A stretch of DNA of 64,000 bases. Origin: Bactericera cockerelli (taxonomy: Eukaryota; Arthropoda; Insecta; Hemiptera; Triozidae). Positions 45,851 to 56,640 of this stretch are shown here, piece by piece. The notes beneath the pieces are model-generated. The model made no database searches, was not told where the DNA came from, and saw only the letters and a program-made list of their open reading frames with translations. The first letter of the stretch is position 1. Each line of letters begins with the position of its first letter. Position numbers and translations under genes: made by a program. The DNA is taken from positions 11,201,914 to 11,265,913 of the forward strand of contig CM044964.1 of NCBI GenBank assembly GCA_024516035.1, in the 5' to 3' direction.

Positions 45851-46413
45851 TCTCAAGAGACCAAGCTTGGTTCATAAACACGTCCATTATACCCGCCGTA
45901 TAGTGAACCCAGTCCACGCACAGCACACGCCTAACCCACGGGTGGGACAAGGAACATTGTTTGGAAATGTTGCCGCGTATTAAACCCGTCACATGGATAG
46001 TCAAGTGAGTCAAGTGTTTCATTCAAAACTGTGTTTCCCAAAACGCGGGTTTTGCGTGGTCTGGGTTCATATTGCTGCGGGCTTTACTCGTTTTGATATG
46101 CAACAGATAAGAAGATTTCTAGTGGTTGAGAGTAGGTAAAATTTATTAGGTTTGAAAATACAGAAAATAAACTACTTTTTTTAAGATTTGCCATTGAAGT
46201 TTTTGTTCTACTCAATTCTGACAGTAGGCCACTTCAATAGCGGTATGACCTCTCCTTAAGCACAACAATACCTTGGCTCGGGATACAATATTGTAATGTC
46301 CTACTTTATAATTTTGCATTAAAACCTTGAAAATTTAATGTCTAGATACAAGGAGGTTCAAAAAATGACAAGACCCTTATTCTAGAAACCATACTCTCAC
46401 TCTCACGGGCGCA

Positions 46414-46745
46414 TCACGATTCGTCTCAAAAAGGGTTTTTTAAAAAGGTTGGAATTTCAGGTATAAAAATGACCACACGATTCGTCTCAAAACATTTTTT
46501 TTGGCGAAAAAGTAAACAACACGATTCGTCTCAGTACGACAGTAAAATACGGTACATATTGAGGGATATTTTATTACATCTTATTTAAAACATCTTAGAG
46601 GGAATTTTTTCTTATATTCTTGAGGCATGGCCTTCTATACATTTTACCTAACCCTACTTTAATCCTAAGGCATTGCCTTCTATGTATTATCCCTAACCCT
46701 ACTATATGAAAAAGGCCACCTCAGGTAGTTTGAGACGAATCGTGA
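46414..46745. mobile_element. TIR element 'tcacgattcgtctcaaa'
   Basis: Starts tcacgattcgtctcaaa and ends tttgagacgaatcgtga, perfect inverted ends of 17 bases. Two more direct copies of cacgattcgtctca lie inside the left end, near 46478 and 46510. No ORF is present. Confidence 0.8.
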
Positions 46746-47504
46746 AATCCCCACTCTCACAACGTCCAAATCTATCTTTCAACCGTCACACAACGCACTC
46801 TGATTGGCTGATTTACCGATTTACTTATATTCGAAACGGATTTACTTCAAACTGTCCATATTTCATTTCCTTAGACTTATACAAAAAAAACTAGCAGAAC
46901 TAACATCACTCAAGTTCAGCAACGTCCAGCGTGTTTGGATCTTACCCAGTTTGGGTGAATATTTCTATAATTGTTATTTATTAGAATAGGCAGCTAGGTT
47001 CTAGTTATATTATAAATAATTATTTGAGAAATACAATTCTCCCCTAAGTAAATATAATTTTCGCCTAAGTTCATTATTTCTTCATATTTTCCCCATTTGA
47101 ACTCCATTCGTAAAATTCATTTAAAAAATTGTTTCATTCTCATGTGGTCCATGGGGCCGTATTCATAAAACAATAAACAAATTCTTCTCGAGCTAAAGCA
47201 AAAGGTCTGAAGGAGTATTAAGCAATTGCTCTTTTCGTTTTCATAAACATTTCCTTTTGCGAGCAAGCAATTGCTTTTGTTCACACGCAATTGCTCCATC
47301 TATAAGTTAGGGGAGCTATTAATAAAAGGAAAAGGTTAGCTACATGAGTATCTATGTACCATTTACTTTCAAAGAAGGAAAAGCGTTTGCTTTCAAGGAT
47401 AAGCAATTGCTCTCAAAACTTTTATGAATTCCTCGACTGAAACAATTCCTTTGAATTTCCCAAGGAAAAGCATTTGCTTTTTTATGAAAACAAACCAATG
47501 TCTC

Positions 47505-47972
47505 AAATAAATGAGGAAAATTCGTGCATTGGGTGGGATTCGAACCAACGAATCTCTATGCAAACTAAATCACCAGCCTAGGGAGTAGCGCCCTAACCAC
47601 CAAGACAGAAGCCTACTGCAGAAGCCTACTTTCCTGCTTTCTTTCGGTGTGCTTAGCGCTGAAGTTTATCAAGTTTTACTTAGGAGAATACGAATTACTC
47701 GGGAAACATTTTTCTCAGGACAGTTTTAATATTACAAATTATTACTTTATTTAATAATAATGATAAAACTCTTTAGTGGAAGGTAACCACTAGGCGAGGT
47801 TAATGCTCAAAGCATTTTCTACCAACTAACCCTCCGAGTCTTATTGTTATGTGGTCACAAACTCAAATGAATGAGGAAAAATTCATGCACTTGGTGGGAT
47901 TTGAACCAACGGATCCCTACGCTACCAGGATTACCAGACTAGCGCGTTAACCACTTGACTACCAGTCCAGCT
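47505..47972 (-). mobile_element. SINE family 2, partial plus full copy
   Basis: 47505 to 47605 holds a diverged head (gggtgggattcgaaccaacg). 47755 to 47972 is a full reversed copy (aggcgaggttaatgctcaaa, gtgggatttgaaccaacgg, cttgactaccagtcc). Confidence 0.78.
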
Positions 47973-48232
47973 TTAATTTATTCTGCCGACGACGGCGTAA
48001 TACTAAAGATTCCCTTTTTGCTATCAGTTTAAACAAAGTCTTATTTATTGGTCCACTTAGTTTATGTCCGGGTAGAGATGCGCCCACCAGGTCCTGACTC
48101 ATGTAGATGTAAGGTCACGTGATCACTTTGGAGCTCTGTGATTGGTGGAAATTGATCCACGTGACCTTATATCTTCAGGAGTAGCGACCTGGCAGCCGCG
48201 TCTCAAGCAGATCATTAGAACATATACACATA

Positions 48233-48871
48233 CAGTCGAACCTGGCTATAAGAGAAACCTTGACATAAGAGAAAAAAATTTAAAGTCCAAAAAACCTCTT
48301 TATATAAGGGTCAACAACTTCTCTATAAAAGAAACCTGGGTTCAAGACAAGGAAAAAATTTCGGTCCCTTGAGATCGTTTTTTTTTTGTGACGGTGCGGT
48401 GGGTGAGTTGGGGATCGAACCCAAAAACCCTGGCCAGCGAGCCTAGATGCCAGATTTCTAGGATCCTTACAGGACTTTCTACAAATCAGAGCGCATTTTC
48501 TCTAGGATTAGTTTCCTTTTTTGTTTTTTTTTGGGGGGGGAGATTTAACACCGCTTTCAACTGCATGGTCCTATCACAACGGCGGGTTTTACCCTCCAAA
48601 AGCTGGAAACTCACAAACCAGCTACACAAATTAATCACACCTAGCCAGAGTGCATGGAGATAGTACCATTTTTCCCCCATTTCTTTTTGCACTATATTAT
48701 TATGTTATTTGTTTCAATGTAATATTTTCAAATAATTGTTATTTTTAGAAACCCTAGCTATAAGTTTTATTATGTAATTTATGTATAATGTATTGTAAAT
48801 TATGACATAAATAAACAATTAAATTTGAATTAAAATTAAATTAAATTAAAATCTTATATCAGGTTCGACTG
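48233..48871. mobile_element. TIR DNA element with TA duplication, 639 bp
   Basis: Ends cagtcgaacctggctataag and atatcaggttcgactg are inverted and flanked by TA on both sides, as in Tc1/mariner/pogo-type elements. The interior carries a SINE-like block (gtgagttggggatcgaaccc) and a poly-T/G stretch, and no transposase. The autonomous partner is unknown. Confidence 0.8.
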
Positions 48872-48939
48872 TATAGATTGGACCCCCGTGGCGCTTACGA
48901 ACGCCTTAAGTAAAGCTCGCCCACAAAAGACCCGCTTAC

Positions 48940-49059
48940 CTTTCTCACTATCGTGCTCCTCGCAGCTAGTGCCCTCGGAGGTGGACCTCAACTCATCCTC
49001 GGAGGAGGAGAAGGAGCCCTGCTGGATGAGTTGACTCTGGGACATGGCGGGGCCTGCGC
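48940..49059 (-). CDS. Rim: Rim exon: acidic Ser linker
   Basis: Encodes AGPAMSQSQLIQQ, GSFSSSEDELRSTSE and GTSCEEHDSEK plus one base. It matches the SLSSSEEEL...TSC block of vertebrate RIM, which lies between the zinc finger and PDZ. The acceptor is ctctccag|GC and the donor is GAAAG|gtaagc. It joins the preceding exon in phase (G|GC gives Gly). It can join either the small exon at 43.9 kb or directly the exon at 39.0 kb; the direct join keeps the downstream frame. Confidence 0.93.
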
Positions 49060-49091
49060 CTGGAGAGGAGAGCAGGGGTTTCATTAGAAGA

Positions 49092-49125
<34 letters not shown>

Positions 49126-49139
49126 CGCTTCATTTAAAG

Positions 49140-49613
49140 CAGGTGTGCACAAACTCAATGAGGCCGCGGGCCACATTTTGCCATAAATATTTGGCCGCGG
49201 GCCGCAGCTAGTTTAAAGACAAAAATAGGTTAGTTTTCTATGATGGGTAGGAACCAATGATAGAATTGTAATGAATGATGTCAAATAATAAGCCGAAATT
49301 TCGGTATTAATAAACAATAATTCTTAATTAATAATGTATTTTATCTCGGAAGATAAATACAGTTTCATACCTGTACCATACAAAGAACATCAATGTGATG
49401 AGTGGATTTGTGTTTTCAACATTGTTCAATAATTTTTCTATGAACTACTTATTCAATTTCAAGATTTTTTTTTTTTCAAAATAAAAATAATATTGCACTC
49501 ATCTTTGATTATCTTCTTAATTTATTATTTATCCAATTTAAAATATTGAAAAATCAAATTGAGATCGCGGGCCGCACAAAATGGTCTCGCGGGCCGCAGA
49601 TTGTGCATACCTG
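49140..49613. mobile_element. hAT-like nonautonomous element, 474 bp
   Basis: Ends caggtgtgcacaa and ttgtgcatacctg are inverted. Repeated cgcgggccgc motifs lie near both ends, as in hAT elements, and there is a perfect 8-bp duplication atttaaag at 49132 to 49139 and 49614 to 49621. AT-rich interior with no ORF. Confidence 0.88.
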
Positions 49614-49844
49614 ATTTAAAGTGACAGGATTCTCCTGTTAGAGCTCGTCCATCCAACCACTAAATAAGTCGTAGACAGATGGATGTCCGGTTTTCAGCGT
49701 AGATTTGGTAGTTGTGTTTGTGTAGTTGTGATATCACGAAAGAGATTAAACACAAATAAGATAACTTTTTGTACTGAAAACACTTACGACCACGTCAAAT
49801 AATAATAATACTCACCTGTACTCAACTCAGGCTAACAGCTCCGC

Positions 49845-51088
49845 ATATACTCACCTGGAGGTTTCACCTGTACGCCCGTGTACTCACCTGGAGGTTTCAC
49901 CTGTACGCCCGTGTACTCACCTGGAGGTTTCACCTGTACGCCCGTGTACTCACCTGGAGGTTTCACCTGTACGCCCGTGTACTCACCTGGAGGTTTCACC
50001 TGTACGCCCGTCTGGCCGCCCGTCTACTCACCTGGAGGTTTCACCTGTACGCCCGTGTACTCACCTGGAGGTTTCACCTGTACGCCCGTCTGCCCGTCTA
50101 CTCACCTGAAGGTTTCACCTGTACGCCCGTCTGGCCGCCCGTGTACTCACCTGGAGGTTTCACCTGTACGCCCGTCTGGCCGCCCGTCTACTCACCTGGA
50201 GGTTTCACCTGTACGCCCGTGTACTCACCTGGAGGTTTCACCTGTACGCCCGTCTGCCCGTCTACTCACCTGAAGGTTTCACCTGTACGCCCGTCTGGCC
50301 GCCCGTGTACTCACCTGGAGGTTTCACCTGTACGCCCGTCTGCCCGTCTACTCACCTGAAGGTTTCACCTGTACGCCCGTCTGCCCGTCTACTCACCTGA
50401 AGGTTTCACCTGTACGCCCGTCTGCCCGTCTACTCACCTGAAGGTTTCACCTGTACGCCCGTCTGCCCGTCTACTCACCTGAAGGTTTCACCTGTACGCC
50501 CGTCTGCCCGTCTACTCACCTGAAGGTTTCACCTGTACGCCCGTCTGCCCGTCTACTCACCTGAAGGTTTCACCTGTACGCCCGTCTGCCCGTCTACTCA
50601 CCTGAAGGTTTCACCTGTACGCCCGTCTGCCCGTCTACTCACCTGAAGGTTTCACCTGTACGCCCGTCTGCCCGTCTACTCACCTGAAGGTTTCACCTGT
50701 ACGCCCGTCTGCCCGTCTACTCACCTGAAGGTTTCACCTGTACGCCCGTCTGCCCGTCTACTCACCTGAAGGTTTCACCTGTACGCCCGTCTGGCCGCCC
50801 GTCTACTCACCTGGAGGTTTCACCTGTACGCCCGTGTACTCACCTGGAGGTTTCATCTGTACGCCCGTCTGCCCGTGTACTCACCTGAAGGTTTCACCTG
50901 TACGCCCGTGTACTCACCTGGAGGTTTCACCTGTACGCCCGTGTACTCACCTGGAGGTTTCATCTGTACGCCCGTCTGCCCGTGTACTCACCTGAAGGTT
51001 TCATCTGTACGCCCGTCTGGCCGCCGCCCGTGTACTCACCTGGAGGTTTCACCTGTACGCCCGTCCACCCCACCCCCCGTGTACTTAC
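49845..51088. repeat. Rim: Minisatellite of a Rim exon 3' end plus donor (about 31 copies)
   Basis: Read on the minus strand, each unit holds ACGGGCGTACAGGTGAAACC, then T(C/T)CAG|GTGAGTA: the final 25 coding bases of the exon at 51.09 to 51.23 kb plus its donor. Basic units are 33 bp. A run of about ten at 50.34 to 50.76 kb is 41 bp with an extra gtctgccc and a CTTCAG|GTGAGT junction, and others carry gtctggccgc spacers. Every unit keeps an AG|GTGAGT. Confidence 0.95.
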
Positions 51089-51232
51089 CTGGAGGTTTCA
51101 CCTGTACGCCCGTCTGGCCGCCGCCCGTGCGCCGGTCCCGCTTCTTGTGAGACGAGGACTGGTCTGAGCTGAGTGAGTCATGGCGGTACTGCTGACTGGT
51201 GGAGGAGCCGGAGTATTGCTGACGCATCAGAC
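51089..51232 (-). CDS. Rim: Rim exon: linker with SLSSDQS motif
   Basis: Encodes GLMRQQYSGSS, then RHDSLSSDQSSSHKKRDRR and TGVQVKPP. The phrase DSLSSDQS is shared with the linker before the PDZ domain in vertebrate RIMs. The acceptor is cccgccag|GT and the donor is CCTCCAG|gtaagt. The exon begins with two bases, ends with one, and joins in phase to both sides. Its last 25 coding bases plus the donor are the source of the minisatellite that fills the next 1.2 kb of intron (49.85 to 51.09 kb). Confidence 0.93.
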
Positions 51233-51444
51233 CTGGCGGGACAATGTGGGAACTTGATACAGACACGGCTTTCTGACTGAAGGCCAACTTATGAAACAGG
51301 ATTAAATTATTATTATTATTATTTCCACTTTCTCTCCTTTGGAAGCTAATTATTACCTTTCAAAGGGTATTACACCAGGAGCGGATCATATGATCAAGTC
51401 TCCTGATGTTGTAATTATTATTATTACTATTATTATTATTATTA

Positions 51445-51635
51445 TTATTATACAACGCTTTATTAGGTATAAATGGACATTATGTACATACAAATAATTA
51501 ATTTAACAATGAAAATAATGGAAACAATATATACAATGAAAATGAAAAATAATAGAAAATATATAAAAACATAAGTCCTAACTAAAGGGCGTGGTTATTA
51601 CCTATGGCAATCTCTTCCACCCAACCCTTTTATAA
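51445..51635 (-). mobile_element. LINE 3' end (family A)
   Basis: Reversed copy ending cctaactaaagggcgtggtt and aatctcttccacccaaccc. Confidence 0.75.
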
Positions 51636-51984
51636 TAAGTTATAATAAGTGCCCCCAAGTCGGAGTTCTAACTAGTCACAGTGCGTATATTTTTTAGAAT
51701 ATAAAAATATTTATTTTTTAAACATCATCATCATCATAGGGTGGCGTCATCGTGAACGATGGTAGCCAGACAGTGGAGTAATGACTCAGCACTTTATTAA
51801 ACAAACAAGAAAATTTCATCTGAACCAACCATCCGCCAGTAGGTATATTATAACGTGAGTTGAGGTATAGTCTGGCCTATATTAACTTTAATCTTGTTTT
51901 AGAATTTGGCTCTTGGTAGTAAATTAATTTTCAATAAATCCACCAGATAGTTTTAGTTTCTCAAATTAATATAAATATATAGGG

Positions 51985-52270
51985 GTTGGGTGGAAGAGAT
52001 TGATTGCTACAGGCAATAACCCCACCTATTAGGTAGGACAGGAACCTAATCCTAGATAAGACGCGCTCTGATTCGTGGAAAGTTGGGTGGAAGAGATTGC
52101 CAAAGGCAATAACCCCGCCCATTAGTTAGGACATATATTATGTATACATATATATTTTTTTTTCTTTATTTTTTTCTTCTATTATATTGTATTTTAATTT
52201 GTAATTATTTGTGTTGTATATAATATGTCCTATTAATGAAGTGTGAATAAATAAAAAAAATAAAAAAAAT
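51985..52270 (+). mobile_element. LINE 3' ends (family A), two in tandem
   Basis: A short diverged copy (ttgggtggaagagattgatt, 51985 to 52050) precedes a fuller one (52080 to 52270) that ends attaatgaagtgtgaataaa. A duplicated aagataagacgcgctctgat flanks the second copy at 52055 and 52310, so it may mark a target duplication. Confidence 0.75.
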
Positions 52271-52630
52271 AAACCCCACCCTTTATGTAGGACAGGAACC
52301 TAAAGATAAGACGCGCTCTGATTCGTGGAAAGTCCAGTAGGAAAACTAGAAATCAGGCAGCTAGCTCACTGTCCTGATAAAATGCTCACGCGGTTCCAGG
52401 GCGATTTTCCTATACTGAGTGGTCATACATCAGGGAGGTTTTAGTTGGTAGGTGCTGGTAAGAAAATTACCAGTAAGTACAACATAACCTGGCGAGATCC
52501 AAAATGGGTGTACAAGGGTGGATAACCACACTTGCATGTCTATTTTGAGGTATTGTCAGGTAAACATGAGCTTTCCTACCTTGTTGTATGATTATCAGTA
52601 AAGTTTCTTTGAAAAAATAAAAGAAAAAAA

Positions 52631-52702
52631 AGCTAGCTCGCTGGCCAGGGTTCGCGGGTTCGACCCCCTGGCCAGGGTTCGCGGGTTCGACCCCCCACTC
52701 AC
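52631..52702. repeat. Rim: 28-bp duplication of SINE-like sequence at a Rim donor
   Basis: The sequence ggccagggttcgcgggttcg occurs twice, immediately followed by the donor of the 52.7-kb exon. The same block (gggttcgatccccaactcacc in reverse) is found at 48.40 kb inside an unrelated element, including the actcacc that reads as the donor here. Confidence 0.8.
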
Positions 52703-52893
52703 CCTCGAGCTCCCCCCTGTAGTACCGCAGCTCCTCGTCCCGACTCCGGCTGGTGCTGTGTCGCATGTCCACCCCGCTATCACTGGAGGGGATCCTGTAG
52801 GGGGGCGTGTCCTGCTGCGAGTACTGTCGTCGGAGACCCGAGTTGTTACGAGTCAACATCGGCTGGTTCTCCTTCTCGCTGGCCGAATGGGCT
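52703..52893 (-). CDS. Rim: Rim exon: linker after zinc finger
   Basis: Starts with the last base of a split Arg codon, then AHSASEKENQPM and NNSGLRRQYSQQD, and ends EELRYYRGELE plus one base. The Arg/Ser-rich, Tyr-containing linker matches the region after the zinc finger in RIM proteins. The acceptor is ctttctcag|A and the donor is CGAGG|gtgagt. Phase agrees with both neighbours (in on 2, out on 1). The intron opens directly into a 28-bp tandem duplication of SINE-like sequence. Function beyond a flexible linker is not evident. Confidence 0.93.
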
Positions 52894-52969
52894 CTGAGAA
52901 AGAAAAAAGATAAATTGTAGAAAGATAAATAAAATTTTAAAATGTCTAGAAAATAAGGAGATATTGTAA

Positions 52970-54400
52970 CAAAAAAAAAAAAAAAAAAAAAAGATGTTTT
53001 TTCTTTAAATCAAATATAGACCACCTTCAACATAAATAAGTTATAAGAAAAAAGATGTTTTTTCATTAAACCAAATATGGACCACCTTCAACATAAATAT
53101 TTTATAAGAAAAAAGATGGTTTTTCTTTAAACCAAATATAATAATAATATCGCCTTATTTATACTGCCCGATTAAGACTATTAAAGTCCCATTATTCCAG
53201 CAGTAAGCCCAAGACATATTATTCTGTGGTAAAAATCCCATATGGGAGGGTAACTTGTCATGTCCCGGCTGGGTTTCGAACCCACGACATCTGGATTCTC
53301 TAGATTCACAGAGTGCCGCCTTTACCACTGAGCTACCGGGACAGACGGTATATAGACCACCTTCAACATAATTAAGGTATAAGAAAAAAGATGGTTTTTC
53401 TTTAAACCAAATATAGACCTCTTTCAACATAAATAAGTTATAAGAAAAAAGATGGTTTTTCTTTAAACCAAATATAGACCACTTTCAACATAAATAAGTT
53501 ATAAGAAAAGAGATGTTTTTTCTTTAAATCAAATATAGACCACCTTCAACATAAATAAGTTATAAGAAAAAAGATGTTTTTTCATTAAACCAAATATGGA
53601 CCACCTTCAACATAAATATTTTATAAGAAAAAAGATGGTTTTTCTTTAAACCAAATATAATAATAATATCGCCTTATTTATACTGCCCGATTAAGACTAT
53701 TAAAGTCCCATTATTCCAGCAGTAAGCCCAAGACATATTATTCTGTGGTAAAAATCCCATATGGGAGGGTAACTTGTCATGTCCCGGCTGGGTTTCGAAC
53801 CCACGACATCTGGATTCTCTAGATTCACAGAGTGCCGCCTTTACCACTGAGCTACCGGGACAGACGGTATATAGACCACCTTCAACATAAATAAGGTATA
53901 AGAAAAAAGATGGTTTTTCTTTAAACCAAATATAGACCTCTTTCAACATAAATAAGTTATAAGAAAAAAGATGGTTTTTCTTTAAACTAAATATAGACCA
54001 CTTTCAACATAAATAAGTTATAAGAAAAGAGATGTTTTTTTCTTTAAATCAAATATAGACCACCTTCAACATAAATAAGTTATAAGAAAAAAGATGTTTT
54101 TTCATTAAACCAAATATGGACCACCTTCAACATAAATATTTTATAAGAAAAAAGATGGTTTTTCTTTAAACCAAATATAATAATAATATCGCCTTATTTA
54201 TACTGCCCGATTAAGACTATTAAAGTCCCATTATTCCAGCAGTAAGCCCAAGACATATTATTCTGTGGTAAAAATCCCATATGGGAGGATAACTTGTCAT
54301 GTCCCGGCTGGGTTTCGAACCCACGACATCTGGATTCTCTAGATTCACAGAGTGCCGCCTTTATAGACCACCTTCAACATAAATAAGTTATACGCCTTCT
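52970..54400. repeat. 519-bp higher-order repeat containing a SINE
   Basis: A base repeat of about 60 bp (accaccttcaacataaataag plus aaaaagatggtttttcttt) is organised into 519-bp blocks. Each contains one reversed family 1 SINE, at 53141 to 53345, 53660 to 53864 and 54179 to 54362. The third SINE is cut after gtgccgccttta and returns straight to the base repeat. The blocks are almost identical. Confidence 0.93.
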
Positions 54401-54712
54401 CAGTTCATTCCAGATAACTCTTTGATTTTAATACGTGTGTATAAGTAAGTACCCTCAAAGGAAACAATGTAAATGCAAAAGACCCATTACAAATTTAAAT
54501 TTAAGAAAATCTATAAGTCACAAAACTTGTTAATTGAAGAAAAAAAATTGTGGGAATCGAACAAACTGATCCCCATTCTACCTGGAATACCACAATAGCG
54601 CCTTGACCACTTGACTATTTGTACTATATTTATATTTGAACGAATAAATGAGACATGGAACTTTGTTTGAACCGCTAGCAAAAAGGCATTCTTTAATCCC
54701 ACGCTGGCATTA

Positions 54713-54854
54713 CAATCGAACCTGGATTTAAGAGAACTTAAGGGTCGGAATTTTTTTTATCTCATATCCAGGTTTCTCTTATAAAGAGGTTATTTTCCCT
54801 TCCGAAGAGGTATATTGGACCTGGAAATTCTTGTCATATTTCCAGGTTCGACTG
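54713..54854. mobile_element. TIR element of the 'cagtcgaacctgg' type, 142 bp
   Basis: Ends caatcgaacctggatttaag and tttccaggttcgactg, with TA on both sides. No ORF. Confidence 0.8.
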
Positions 54855-54859
54855 TATAA

Positions 54860-55200
54860 AAAGGGTTGGGTGGAAGAAATTGCCATAGGCAATAATCCCG
54901 CCCTTTAGTTAGGACATATGAATATAATTTGTTTATTTTTTTCCTGATTATATTGATACTGCTAATTTTGTATTTTAATTTTTAGCATTATTTGTTTGTG
55001 AATATGTTCTTCTAATTTAGTTATACAGAGTTATATCAAATTCGATCTTATAATGATTTCACCATCTTTTTTATTCTACTAAAGAGTTTCATAATAAGAA
55101 TTTCTTCTATTATATTATATATTGTATTTTCATTTGTAATTATTTGTATTGTATATAATATGTCCTATTACCTAATAAAGTGTAAATAAATAAAATAAAT
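54860..55200 (+). mobile_element. LINE 3' ends (family A), two overlapping
   Basis: Starts ggttgggtggaagaaattgc. The tail is reached twice (about 55010 and 55195, ataaagtgtaaataaataaa), so one truncated copy sits next to another. Confidence 0.7.
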
Positions 55201-55255
55201 AAATTGTTATGCCTTTATTGTTATGCCTTTAAATTATTTAGACCGGGATAGTCAC

Positions 55256-55416
55256 CTCTCCAGCTTAGGTCTCTTGTCTTCAAACATCATGTCCGCCTCA
55301 ATTTTCCTCATGATGGCGTCGCCCTGGGGGGTGCTGCCCATGCCCTTGTTGATCCACTGGCCCGTCTTAGAGAGGAGCTCCTGCTTCTTGCGACACAGGA
55401 TGCACACCCAGATCAC
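55256..55416 (-). CDS. Rim: Rim exon: end of zinc finger
   Basis: Begins VIWVCILCRKKQELL in phase 0 and gives the last Cys pair (CILC) of the RIM zinc finger. It then runs through KTGQWINKGMG and a charged tail ending KRPKLE plus a split Arg codon (AG|A). The acceptor is ccggcag|GTG and the donor is GAGAG|gtgac, with 53 codons plus two bases between. The 5' boundary of this exon has been copied four times into the upstream intron (55.75 to 56.14 kb), inside a GA-rich tandem region. The true acceptor therefore competes with near-identical decoys. Confidence 0.95.
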
Positions 55417-55419
55417 CTG

Positions 55420-56281
55420 CCGGACAGAGGGAGAGAAAGGGACGTGAGAGAGATGGAAAGAGAGCAAGAGACATGAGAGAGATGCAAAGAGAGCAAGGGA
55501 CATGAGAGAGATGGAAAGAGAGAGAGCAAGGGACATGAGAGAGATGGGAGGGAGAGAGAGAGAACAAGAGACATGAGAAAGATGGAAGGAGAGAGAGGGA
55601 ACAAGAGACATGAGAGAGATGGAAAGAGAGAAAGAGAGAGAGAGCAAGAGACATGAGAGAGATGGAAAGAGAGAGAGAGCAAGAGACATGAGAGAGATGG
55701 AAAGAGAGAGAGAGCAAGAGACATGAGAGAGATGGAAAGAGAGAGAGCAAGAGGATGCACACCCAGATCACCTGCCGGACAGAGGGAGAGAAAGGGACAT
55801 GAGAGAGATGGAAAGAGAGAAAGATGTGAGAACAAGAGACATGTGAGAGATGGAAAGAGAGAGAGCAAGAGGATGCACACCCAGATCACCTGCCGGACAG
55901 AGGGAGAGAAAGGGACGTGAGAGAGATGGAAAGAGAGAGAGCAAGAGGATGCACACCCAGATCACCTGCCGGACAGAGGAGAGAAAGGGACGTGAGAGAG
56001 GTGGAAAGAGAGAAAGATGTGAGAACAAGAGACATGTGAGAGATGGAAAGAGAGAAAGATGTGAGAACAAGAGACATGTGAGAGATGGAAAGAGAGAGAG
56101 CAAGAGGATGCACACCCAGATCACCTGCCGGACAGAGAGAGAGCAAGGGACATGAGAGAGATGGAAACAGAGAGAGAGAGAGATGTGTGAGAGAGAGAGT
56201 AATGAGAAATTGAGAGAGAGAGAGAGATGGAAAGAGAGAGAGAGAGAAAGAGAGAGAGAGATGTGTGTGAGAGAGACGGAA

Positions 56282-56314
<33 letters not shown>

Positions 56315-56640
56315 TGTGTGTGAGAGAGAGAGAGCAAGAGACATGAGAGAGATGGAAAGAGAGAGAGATGTGAGAGAGAGAGAACAAGAGACATGAGAGA
56401 GACGGAAAGAGAGAGAGAACAAGAGACATGAGAGCGATGGAAAGAGAGAAAGATGTGAGAACAAGAGACATGAGAGAGATGGAAAGAGAGAAAGATGTGA
56501 GAACAAGAGACATGAGAGAGATGGAAAGAGAGAGAGATGTGAGAGCAAGAGACATGAGAGAGATGGAAAGAGAGAAAGATGTGGGAACAAGAGACATGAG
56601 AGAGATGGAAAGAGAGTGGAATAAGAGTTAACCAACGTCC
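55420..56640. repeat. Rim: GA-rich minisatellite with four copies of a Rim acceptor
   Basis: Units gacatgagagagatggaaag alternate with agagagag. At about 55752, 55870, 55945 and 56104 there are 35-bp copies of the upstream edge of the zinc-finger exon at 55.4 kb: on the minus strand, CGGCAG|GTGATCTGGGTG followed by TGCATCC. All keep the cag acceptor. Confidence 0.92.

Noticed and set aside
49845..51088. CRISPR-like array
   Set aside because: Regular units but no unique spacers. The DNA is eukaryotic and the unit copies an adjacent exon edge.
49878..51167. Plus-strand ORFs repeating YSPGGFTCTPV
   Set aside because: They are translations of the 33-bp donor minisatellite and break where 41-bp units begin. 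They lie antisense to Rim.
53155..53949. Two identical 91-codon ORFs
   Set aside because: SINE plus tandem repeat inside the 519-bp block.
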